NCBI GenBank assembly: GCA_026770585.1
Contig: MU647033.1
Location: 162,138-174,239 of the forward strand
From: Baffinella frigidus
Taxonomy: Eukaryota; Cryptophyceae; Cryptomonadales; Baffinellaceae
DNA: 12,102 nt
Direction of reading: 5' to 3'
Shown here: positions 1 to 9,300 of the stretch, one piece after another
Layout of the letters: every line of letters begins with the position of its first letter
How positions within the stretch are numbered: the first letter of the stretch is position 1
Notes under the pieces: generated by a model
Seen by the model: only the letters and a program-made list of their open reading frames with translations
What the model was told of the DNA's origin: nothing
Databases searched by the model: none
Made by a program: the position numbers and the translations under genes

Positions 1-20
1 GGGGGGGGGGGGGGGGGGGG
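1..20 (+). other. Poly-G run at the contig edge
   Basis: Twenty consecutive G. At the very start of a sequence this is as likely a sequencing or assembly artefact as biology. Confidence 0.6.
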
Positions 21-63
21 CAGGACCTAGACGAGGACGAGCCCGCCTCGGGATCTTAGATAC

Positions 64-115
64 CGCGACTGTATTCGGGGTAAGCCCTTTAAGCGACTGT
101 ATTCTGGGTGAGCCC
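64..115 (+). repeat. Two-copy 29-bp-spaced direct repeat
   Basis: GCGACTGTATTC, then GGGGTAAGCCC (64-86) or TGGGTGAGCCC (93-115): 23 bp with two mismatches. Confidence 0.85.
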
Positions 116-172
116 GCACGAAAGTGGAGGGGTATCGAGGGGTGGGCGGGCCCACGCCTCAGGTCTGGGGTC

Positions 173-456
173 TTTTACAGGGCTTACTCGAAGTTAAGGT
201 ACCACAACTTAAGATACACACCTCAGGTTTGGGGGGGAGGGGGAGTGGAGTGCTACTGGAGAGGACGTTGCTCCGCTGGAGAGACGTGGGGTGGGTGTGG
301 GAGAGGGTGTGAGAGTGTGGTGAGGTAGGGCGTGGTGATGTGAGAGTAACGATTTCACCGATCATTAAGGGTGGGTCTGCTTCTGCGATACATTTACATT
401 TACAGGGCTCACTCGAAGTTGAGGTACCACGAATTAAGGTGCACACCTGGTTTTGG
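173..456 (+). repeat. Direct repeat pair, about 58 bp, 226 bp apart
   Basis: 173-231 and 399-456 share TTTACAGGGCT, ACTCGAAGTT, AGGTACCAC, TTAAG and ACACCT in order, at roughly 80% identity. No gene is apparent. Confidence 0.8.
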
Positions 457-767
457 TGTGTGGACCTTCATGGACCTTTATCCATCAAGGACCGCACACC
501 GACCGCGTTTTTGCGGTCCTTCATTTGTACTGACATTTTGTAACGGTTTCCGTTTGGCTGTTATCCAAATATCAGTCCTGGAGTAGTGTGGAATAGTTTG
601 GGTGAGTCGATTGATACAGAGCACGTGCGCTCACTTGCTAGCGGTTGGTGTGATGCGGAAAGGGGGGCGCTCGGAAAAAGTCGAGCGTGCTGTGCATCGC
701 TCGCAATCCCCCCAGCCTGACACCCCCCAAAAGGGGAAATAGGGCCCATATCCCTTGAGTTGCGATC

Positions 768-1074
768 AAAATTGGCCCCTAAGAGGTCCTAGGCAGGTCC
801 TAGGGCCCTACGGCAAGGCGTATGAGCCTACTTGCAACTGAGGGATATCAGTCAACTAGAGCCCAGGGTTTCACTCAACTAGACCTGATGTACGCTTGAG
901 CCTGATGTGGAGCGAGACTAAAGCGACTGCTACGCGCGGGGAGCAGTGACTTCTCTTCCCATCAAGTAGGTGCCCCTGGCCGGAGCTAAATGTATCCCTC
1001 AAGTAGCGAGTAGGCTCATGTGCCCTACTGTAGGACCCTAGGACCTGCCTAGGACCTCTTGGGGGTCAAGTTTT
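768..1074. mobile_element. Element with about 80-bp terminal inverted repeats (MITE-like)
   Basis: The left arm (768-847) and right arm (993-1074) are imperfect inverted copies. Both contain AAGAGGTCCTAGGCAGGTCC, then TAGGG, ATGAGCCTACT and TGAGGGATA. The central 145 bp has no coding sequence. Size and structure fit a non-autonomous DNA transposon. No clear target-site duplication is visible because similarity fades at the ends. Confidence 0.7.
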
Positions 1075-1171
1075 ACCTCTTCGCCACTTGAGAGATAAGA
1101 TGCTTCTCCGCTCCTCACACTCCTCGCGTCGATGCTCCTCGCGTGAGTACGATGCTGGTCGCCTACGTCAT

Positions 1172-1237
<66 letters not shown>

Positions 1238-1326
1238 AAGAGAGAGAAAGAGAGAGAGAGTCGGGGGGCAGGGGGGCAGGGGGACTGTGTGTGGCAAAGA
1301 GAGAGACAACGCGAGAGAGAGAGAGA
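1172..1326 (+). repeat. (AG)n microsatellite, interrupted
   Basis: Long AG repeat with AAAG interruptions to 1260, a G-rich spacer (GGGGGGCAGGGGGGCAGGGGG), then more AG to about 1326. Translations across it (RERERE or SLSLSL) are artefacts. Confidence 0.9.
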
Positions 1327-1390
1327 GCTGGGACAGGTGGCAGTTGCCTCACAGGGCTTCTGCGAATCGTTGCAGTGGCCCTCTATTGTA

Positions 1391-1507
1391 CAGGGGTGCC
1401 TCGTTCATAAGATGATGTCCCCTCCTAGGACCCTACAGTAGGACCATGCCCAGGGCCCTATGGTGGTCCTTTGGGCTGGGCGTTTTCTTATGAGCGAGGT
1501 ACCCCTG
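1391..1507. mobile_element. 117-bp palindromic TA-flanked element, copy 1
   Basis: The ends are inverted: CAGGGGTGCCTCGTTCATAA at left, and CAGGGGTACCTCGCTCATAA read inward from right. It is flanked by TA on both sides (1389-1390 and 1508-1509). The centre has CCTAGGACCCTACAGTAGGA and its partial complement. This fits a small non-autonomous element of a TA-targeting (Tc1/mariner-like) family; the family is inferred. Confidence 0.7.
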
Positions 1508-1564
1508 TAAGTGCATGCTCAATACATGCTTGCCGCAAAAAGAGATGCGGTGAGAGAAAGACCC

Positions 1565-1567
1565 TGC

Positions 1568-1598
<31 letters not shown>

Positions 1599-1600
1599 TG
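1565..1600 (+). repeat. (AG)n microsatellite
   Basis: Pure AG/GA run of about 28 bp between two copies of the palindromic TA-flanked element. Confidence 0.85.
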
Positions 1601-1733
1601 CTGGGCGAGGTGGCACGTGCCTCTGAGACTGAGTGCGTTCACGGCAGCTTGTTTATGGCATGGCTAAGTACAGTAATATCCGGGATACGAACACCCTTGG
1701 CCGAGCCTCGGTCGGTCTGTGTGCTTTACACTT

Positions 1734-1851
1734 CGGGGGTACCTCGCTCATAAGAAACCGCCCCCCCCCCTAGGACCACCGTAGGGCCCTAGGCATTGGC
1801 CTACTGTAGGATCCTAGGGAGAGGCGGTTTCTTACAGGCGAGGTACCCCTG
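1734..1851. mobile_element. Palindromic TA-flanked element, copy 2
   Basis: 118 bp, same ends as copy 1 (GGGGTACCTCGCTCATAAGA and, inverted, CAGGGGTACCTCGCCTGTAA) and the same CCTAGGACC/GTAGGGCCC centre. TA follows the right end; the left TA is not preserved. Confidence 0.68.
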
Positions 1852-2055
1852 TAGCACCTGCAGGTTCACTAAATGCGGGATCTTGTCAACCATCTGGTAC
1901 TGAATAAGAGCACGCAGGCCCTAAATCCGGTGCGGGCTCTTACGTTCTGGGTTCCTGTAACCCAGATATCCATGTATCACGATGTTATTCCACACGCCAC
2001 CAGACCCCACCTTCTTACTGCCGCGCCGCAAACCATCATGGCTGGCCAGCGTCTA

Positions 2056-2140
2056 CAGGGTTACCGCGCTCATAAGAAAGTGCCACCCCCCAGGACCCTG
2101 CAGTGGGCCTATGCCTAGAGCCCTATGATGGTCGTAGGGG
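2056..2140. mobile_element. Palindromic element, copy 3 (right end decayed)
   Basis: The left end is CAGGGTTACCGCGCTCATAA after TA (2054-2055), then the family centre (CAGGACCCTGCAGTGGGCCT). The right terminal repeat is not recognisable, so this copy is truncated or diverged. Confidence 0.55.
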
Positions 2141-2310
2141 GCGCGCGTCTGAGCTTCCTCCCCTCCACTTTCGAAACTTAGGACTGTTCTGAGACCCAGC
2201 CGCCTTTCCACACAGCCGTACGCACTTTGGCAATGCTTTGACGCATCTGCTCTGCCTGCAATCGACCAATCACTTCAGTTTTGGCGGAAAGTGGGTCTGC
2301 CCTCTCACTT

Positions 2311-2898
2311 AGGCCGTTTCTTACGCTGAAATCAAGAAAGGAAGAATAAGAGATTGCGTTTGACTTTGAGCCAAAGTACCAGTACAAATTAATAGTCTAC
2401 CACGTGACTTCTTAATCTCACGAAAAGCGATTTTTGCGTTTCTTACGCTAAATTCAAGAAAGAAAGAATAAGCCTGAGGAAATACCTGAAAGTTTATGGA
2501 CTCGAAGAGCAAAAAGAGGATGGATTGATAGGGAAACATGTTTTTTTATGCATATGATAAAAAAAGATGGAACAAATCGGCTTTTAAAATATAAAAAGAC
2601 CCTTTTCTCTCTTGCCACTCTCATTTTTGCCATGTTTGCTTTCCTTTTTGCCCTTTTTGTTCTTCGAGTCCATAACCTGTGCTAACTTCGATTTGTTATA
2701 TAATTCCTCCGATCCAGAAAATCGGGGGAATAGAGGCCTCTCCGCGGCCGTTCCAAGACCGATTTTACCAAAGGAGGAACACGCCTTTCCCTTATTCTTC
2801 CTGTTTCGATCCGTAAGAAACGCCAATCCTCCGAAAAGGAGGTTTGGTGCTTTACAATCTCTTGTTCTTCCTCTGTCGATTCCAGCGTAAGGAAGCCT
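2311..2898. mobile_element. AT-rich nested foldback element
   Basis: Three pairs of inverted arms are nested in order: 2311-2356 with 2855-2898, 2436-2472 with 2791-2823, and 2494-2516 with 2653-2675. The innermost pair matches at 22 of 23 bases (TTATGGACTCGAAGA core). The outer pairs share GTTTCTTACGCT and AAGAATAAG. The element is more AT-rich than its surroundings and has no coding sequence, consistent with a foldback DNA transposon or MITE. Confidence 0.72.
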
Positions 2899-3255
2899 CA
2901 GCAGCCACCAGTGACTTCGGGAAACGGTCTATCTGAAAAACTCTGGTACACATCTTATCAAGTGCTGTGGATTCCAACCGGAATCTCGCCCGGAAATCTG
3001 CGCGAAAAGGACACCGGCGGCTGCTGATTGCAGAGAAAGTGCAAATCAATCATTATCAATAAACATCGCTGCCACTCGTGGCAGACCGAGCTCGCTTCAT
3101 AACAAGAATAAGGCAATCGTCAAATCACCAGGGTGATTTGTGGTGTTTCGGGCAGGTGGAAGCGAGATGGGTCGTCGCGAACGAAAGGGTTTGCGCATCA
3201 CTGCACCACGGGAAAAGGGGACTCGGACGGGCCTGCATGAGTCGGGTCGGGGAGC
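2899..3255. other. Downstream flank of the main gene, no gene seen
   Basis: It contains the probable 3' UTR. It also has a short hairpin-capable inverted repeat at 3121-3140 (CAAATCACC, AG, GGTGATTTG). No clear minus-strand AATAAA signal is found just after the stop. Confidence 0.5.
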
Positions 3256-3342
3256 TCATCCGTAGATTGTTCCCATCTCCTCAAGAGTGATGTGGGCGTG
3301 ATCTTTGCCGTGATTGTAAAACACAGCACCAATGCACCCACG
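3256..3342 (-). CDS. Exon 19: terminal exon with conserved C-terminal tail
   Basis: After CTTCGTAG, phase 0, the frame reads RGCIGAVFYNHGKD, then HAHITLEEMGTIYG and TGA. A second copy of this tail and stop is found near 11100, with 16 of 24 residues identical. That shows a real, family-conserved C-terminus and fixes the reading frame of the gene's end. The preceding intron is 85 nt. Confidence 0.75.
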   Translation of the reverse strand, partial: RGCIGAVFYNHGKDHAHITLEEMGTIYG

Positions 3343-6300
3343 CTACGAAGTGTTGGTGCATTCGAATCGATAATAGCACACCTTGATCGTGGCACAAACC
3401 CCACGAGAAACATGTCTCGACTTTGACCTGAGAGGTGAGCTTCGGATACGCCGACATGATCGCTTCAAGTGAATCGACCACCGCTTCCCACTGGGCCTTG
3501 AAGTCTGCGTCAGCCAATCGTTGCTTTTCATAAACGAGGTGTTTGATTTTGGCGCGCGAATTCCCCAACTTCTTAAGCGCGTCGACGACGACAGGCTCGC
3601 CTGCGTGGAGCCGGGACGTGTCAAGTTCCTTAGGGCTTTACATGCCTTCTCCTCATTTATGAGGCGAGCCCTTTGGATTCAATTACGAGGAACCGGCTTG
3701 CGTGCAAACGCGTGCACCCGCACTTGGCGCACATCCAACACCAATCTTGCAAGATTGTTGCAGAGCACGCGTTCACCCTCAACCCAAAACCCTGCAAGTC
3801 GGTGGCAGCCATTCGGCGATGCGTGTCCTGCTTCGCGAGTAAACCCTGCAGAGCCAGGGACTAGCCAGGCGCCAGCCAGACACCAAGTAACCGGGAAGGC
3901 TCAGTACCAGACATCTTAAATGAGGTAAAACGTGTGGGAGGATCACGGAGCTACCTTTGCAGTAGCCGGACTGGACGCTCAGGATTTGGGTGAGGAGCGT
4001 GACGTCCCACTCCTTGCTCTCGCCTGCGCCCAAGGATCTCAACTTCACTCCAAATTTATCAACTTCACACTGTCATAAACTTCACATCAAACGCATACAC
4101 AGACATCCAATGCAGAGCGTCAAGCTGTTTGTTGCCTATCACTCAACAAACAGACTGGTCTAGCTGGTCTCCGCGCACCCCTCCGCATGGGCGAAAACTG
4201 ACAGAAATGTGGACGCTCTTACCCCGCCATTCAAAGGGAGATACTTGCCGCCAGTTGCAGTATTCAGAGAACTCAGACTTCACAGTGGCAATCGGTCTGT
4301 CTAATACTGCATGGTGGACTTTGAGGCTGAGGGCGCAAACCTGTACGGATCTTGGGCTCGGCATCATCCCTGGGCTTCGTTGATTTCGTCTTCTTGCTTC
4401 TGTTGTGCGAATTCATCATGGCAAGCAGCTTACCGCCACACTCCCGACCATCCGCCCATTCCTCCCCGGTCGTTTCGCGCCATTTGAAGAGGAAGATCGC
4501 GAGGAGAGCCGCAGGGCACACCTGCGCCAAACGTTGACAAACTTAGTACCACGAACCCATGATGTTAACCTGAAAATAGTTGGCCTGCTCCACAACGTCG
4601 CACACTTGCGTTCCTCAACACCGTCAACAGACATGTTGACGTGAAACACTTGCGACGGGGGGTTGTGTCTGGCGATAGAGACCACATCCGCCTCAAGCAA
4701 GCACGATCCCACCTGCTATACCGCACGCAACAAAGATAATGTGATCCAGGGTCGACCTCGTCCAAAAGCCGATTCTGGCGCGCAAAGTTCTGCTCCTTGG
4801 TCTCCGCAAGCGCCCTGGCCCTGTCCGCCGCCTCCAGCTTCACATCCTCCTCGGCCTGCTTCTCCGCCGCCTTCCGCGCCTTCTCCTCCTCCTGGTGTAG
4901 GGGCATACCTTAAGATCCTCCCCGTGCGCCCACCCGCTTGATGCGTCATGCGCACCGCAAGCTCTTTCTCTCTCGCTCTCTCTCTCTCTCACACACACAC
5001 ACACTCACTCACTCAATCCAGCCACGCGCTTCGGCGCGCACGTCTCCCCCTGCCCCCCACCATTAACCAACTTTCCGCGGGCGTGCTATGCGCTCAGTGA
5101 AGGGTGGTCTCCCCCCTTGCACTCTTCTATGGCTACCAACCCTTTGAGTCCCTCCTGCTAGAACCGTGGGGTCTGTCAGGGAGCGCTCACTTGAGAGGCG
5201 ACTGCCCCCTCCCTCGGGTGCGCGCTGCAAATGGCTTTAATGCCCCTCCCGAGCGCGCGCTTCGAAGCGGATGCTGGCCCATCTTCCCGCGCACCAGACA
5301 CCCCCGACCCCGCACATCGCAACCCCAAAAATTTAAACCGCACACGGCAAGAGCGCGGGGACCGAGACCTTGTTTTTCTTGTCGGCCTCTTGGCTCTCTC
5401 GCGCTGCAACCCTCTTGGCTTTCTCTTCTTGACTTTTTTTCAGCCGCTGCTCTTTTGCCTGTGAGACACTCCGAATATCACGGCCAACAACTCTTTTTTG
5501 CTACCACACCGTACAAAGGGGGGCTATATAGCGCGAGAAGAGGTGAGTTTGGCCATTCCGATGCCAGAACAATCTCTCCTTACACCTAAAGCATCTATTA
5601 TTGGGGGTGATGCAATCTTGACGGTCCGTGGACAAGCCCGCCCCAGGAGTCTCCCAGGGGTAGACCAGCCCGCCTGTGGGTTAGACTTGAAGGAGACGAG
5701 ATAGACCCTGAGACGTACAAAATCTGATACTGGCGTCGGGAGGCAGGAGAATCGACCCCACGTGAGAGTTTGGACGAATCGGATGCGGGCCTTGAGAAGA
5801 CCTTGATCGCAAGTTGGATGCTCGTGCATGACAGATAGAGGGTAGATCACGGCGCTTAACAAAGGATCCTGGGATGTGTTGGGATTGGTGCAGGGATGAC
5901 TGGCCGGTAGAGGTGAGTGGGGCTAGTTCCGCTCCAAAGTTGATGAATTTTTGCCACATAGCAAGAACAGTCGGTCAACGCTCCCCAACGAGACCTTGTC
6001 AGCCTTGCGGGCCTCCTCGGCGATCTTCTCCGCCAGGATCTTCTCAGCCTCATCCTTCTGCTTCCGAAGCGCCTGCTGCGCCTACCCCCCCCTTCAGGTG
6101 GCATTGGAGCCATTGCGTGCTATTGGAGCCATTTCCCCGCTGTGTCGCACACGTGTTCCGCAGCAGAAACGTTGCGGAATGTCGACACCAGCAAATGTGG
6201 AAACCCGGCCAAATGAGGACACCCGGCCAAATGTGGACACCCAGCACAGCACGGAGAGCAGGACACGTGATGCATCAAGAAGCGACTGACGCTCACCCCC

Positions 6301-9300
6301 ACCACACGCCAACCGTGAACTCGGGAAGGTGAAGCCGATCGGGGTCGGGCCCATCCTTGCGGACCGGACGGTGGGGGCGCACGGGGGTTCTGGTTGAGGG
6401 TTCCGGGTTGTCGGGATGTCGGCTGTACCCGTTCCTCCGCCGCCTGGAGCCGCTCCTCCTCCATAATCCTGTTCGGAGTCGGGGGATGAGGGTTTGGGGT
6501 TGAGGCACGCGGGTTGGGGGTTGAGGGCTGCAGGTTGAGGAGGCTGAAGGTTGAGGGTTTAGAGGGGTGGAGGGTGGATTGCCAGGTGGAAGCCAGAGGG
6601 GACGGGGCGGTCGGATTTCTAGAAGCACTACAGGGCGGCAAAGAGGTAGTGAGTGACCTAGACTTGAGTCGGTCCAGCACACCTCCCTGGCAGTACGGTT
6701 AGAATAATATGATGCAAACGTGTAGTCGTGGTACCAAAAAAAATCGGATGTGTAGTTCTTGGACACCTCTCGCTCTCTTTCTCAGCGGCCTTGCGCCGTG
6801 CTTCCGAGCGTGCAGCCTCGAGAATCCTCCCCCTCTCGCTTTCTGCGGCTTCCTTGGCAGCGGCCTCGCGGCGGGCATCCGCTGATATAATCCTGTTCGG
6901 AGTCGGGGGATGAGGGTTTGGGTTTGAGGCATGAGGGTTGGGGGTTGAGGGCTGCAGGTTGAGGGGGCTCAAGGTTGAGGGTTTAGAGGGGTGGAAGGTG
7001 GATTGCCAGGTGGAATGCCAGGGAGGAACGGGGCGGTCGGATTTCTAGAAGCACTATAGGGCGGCCAAGAGGAAGTGACCTAGACTTGAGTCGGTCCAGC
7101 ACACTTCTCTGGCAGTACGGTTAGTCGTGGTACAAAAAAAATCGTGGGAGAGGTTCTTGAACACCTCTCGCTCTCTTTCTCAGCGGCCTCGCGCCGTGCC
7201 TCCGAGCACGCAGCTTCGAGAATCCTCCCCCTCTCGCTCTCTGCGGCTTCCTTGGCAGCGGCCTCGCGGCGGGCATCCACTTCACTGCGCGCACGCAACG
7301 CCGATGTGGCTTTTGCCGCCCCTCCGTCCCGGCGCGAAAGCTGCATCGGCGGTGAAAGCTGCAGCGCCCTTGCCAACCCCTTGTGGCCATTTCTCTCAGC
7401 CAGAGGTATCTGTCCATCGCTGCACTTCGCCCACGTCCGCCGACGCATCCAGCAGCACCCTTGCCACCTCCTCGTGGCCCGATCCTGTCTTTCACCATCA
7501 TTTAGAGATGTCCCAAAAGAGGAGAGGAGGGAGGAGGAGGAGGAGAAGGAGGAGGAGGAGGAGGAGGAGGAGGAGGAAGGAGAGGAGGGAAAAGGAAGAA
7601 GGGAGGAGGGACCTTGGCCTCCTTGTGGGAGGGGTTGATCTCGAGGACGCGCTCAAGGTCAGCGGTCGCCTGGTTTAGGGTTTAGGGTTTAGGGTTTTAG
7701 GGTTTAGGATTTAGAGTTCAGGGTTTAGAGTTTAGGGTCTAGGGTTTAGGGTCCAAGGTCTAGGATTTAGGGTTGACCGATGTAAAGCCTCCCAGCTCCC
7801 TTCGCAATATCGCGCGCTGGAACAGCGCCTGCTTGAGCCAGTCTGGATAAGAGACTATTCTTAAGTTGATGTACTTTGTGTGTAACACAGCTCCGTCAAC
7901 TTTGGCGCGAAAAAGAGCCCGCATTCGCCAAACTGGTGTAAGCAAGACTGCATTTCAACCAGAAATGAGGGCTAGGCTTAGGGGTTAGGGGATGGGGCTT
8001 CCGCGCGAGAAAGCAGTGCCTGCGTTGGTTCTTGGTACTTGCAATTGCCCTCACATCGCCTCTCATTCCTACCTCACCACAGAAGAGACAGGAGACAATC
8101 TGTGTCTGAGCGCCGGCAGCGCGTAGGGGGTAGATTTAGGCTTGAGGGTTTAGGGGTTACCGCGCGTGAGGGAACAGCGCCTGGTTGACTACGATAAAAC
8201 CCGCTACAATTCAGTTGTACACACGGCACGTTACTTTTTTACATGGTTCTGGTGCGAAGATTGTGCGTAAACGTTATAGCGACAGAGCACCATTCCGGAG
8301 CCCACACACCTATCGGGCCTGCAGGGTTTAGGGTGTAGGGTGCTCCTGGCAGACCTCCTCGTTGTAGGGGTCGAACGAGAGAGCGTCGTCGCATGCGATC
8401 ACCGCACCCTTGTGGTCCCCCATCTTGCTCAGTGCCAGCGCCCGGTTCGTCTGCATTAGGGTGTAGGGTGTAATATGTAGGGTAAGGGGGTTGGGGTGTA
8501 GGGGTTTGGGTTTAAGTTTTAGGGGTTAGGGTTCAGGGTTTGGGGTGTAGGGGTAAGGGGTCAGGGGTAAGAGTTTGGGGTGTAGAGTGTAGGATTTAGG
8601 GTGTAGGGTGTAGGGTGTAGGGTGCAGGTTTTAGGGTTTCGGGTTTCGGGTTTAGGGTTTAAGGTTTAGGGTCTTGGGAAGAGGGTTTCGGGTTTAGGGT
8701 TTAGGGTTTAGGGTGTAGGGTTTAGGGTGTAGGGTGTAGGGTGTAGGGTTCAGGGTTCAGGGTTCAGGGTTTAGGGTTTAGGGTTTGGGGTTTAAAGTTT
8801 AGGGTTTAGGGTGATTTAGGGTTTAGGATTTAGGGTTTATGGTTCATGGTTCAGGGTTTAGGGTTGAGGGTTCAGGGTTTAGGGTTAAGGGTTGAGGGTT
8901 CAGGGTTTAGGCAGGCCTTGCTCAGAGCCTGCTCACGGTTTGTCTCTCAGAGGTCAGTTAATTCACCTCACCCAGCAGCCAACTAGCTGCTATCTGGTAC
9001 TGGTTGAGTTGGTACAAATGAAGGGGCGGCGAAGTTTTACCAGGCACACGAGCTTGAGCGCACGCGTCGCGTTCTGCTGCTCCTCGGGGAGGGGCGGTCT
9101 ATTTGGGCTCACCAACTTGATGAGCACGGGCTCGTTTTCGGTCCAAAGTTGACGGATTTGCACCGCAAACCCAGAATGTCAACTCGAAACTGGTCGGCCA
9201 ACCCGAGTGAGGCAGAGGCACCTTCGAGTCCCCCCGCATGCAGTGCTCCCGCTGCATCGCCTGCTTCAGGGGTTTAGGGTTTAGAGATTAGGGTTGAGGA

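Noticed and set aside
1038-1441. Open frames of 90-117 codons rich in RERE or SLSL
   Set aside because: They are translations of the AG microsatellite; no codon or domain signal outside the repeat.
4381-4460. An alternative coiled-coil frame in exon 16 (EFAQQKQEDEINEAQG)
   Set aside because: It ends in a stop and has no in-phase acceptor, whereas the chosen frame is open for 60 codons and joins exon 17 in phase 1.
5104-5589. Plus-strand 161-codon frame
   Set aside because: It covers exon 14 antisense and intron sequence, with no domain pattern.
6120-6766. Minus-strand frames of 157-186 codons with PSTPNPHPPTPN repeats
   Set aside because: The Pro/Ser/Thr-rich parts translate the degenerate TGAGGGTTTGGG intron repeats; the donors at 6766 and 6428 exclude them from the gene model.
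7127-7678. Plus-strand frames of 164-183 codons
   Set aside because: They run antisense through exons 9 and 10 and the GAG purine tract. The minus strand has the coiled-coil and TPR patterns with matching splice sites.
8912-8950. A possible decayed copy of the first TPR exon (minus strand, TNREQALSKA)
   Set aside because: The match to TNRALALSKM is short and needs an indel; it could be chance.
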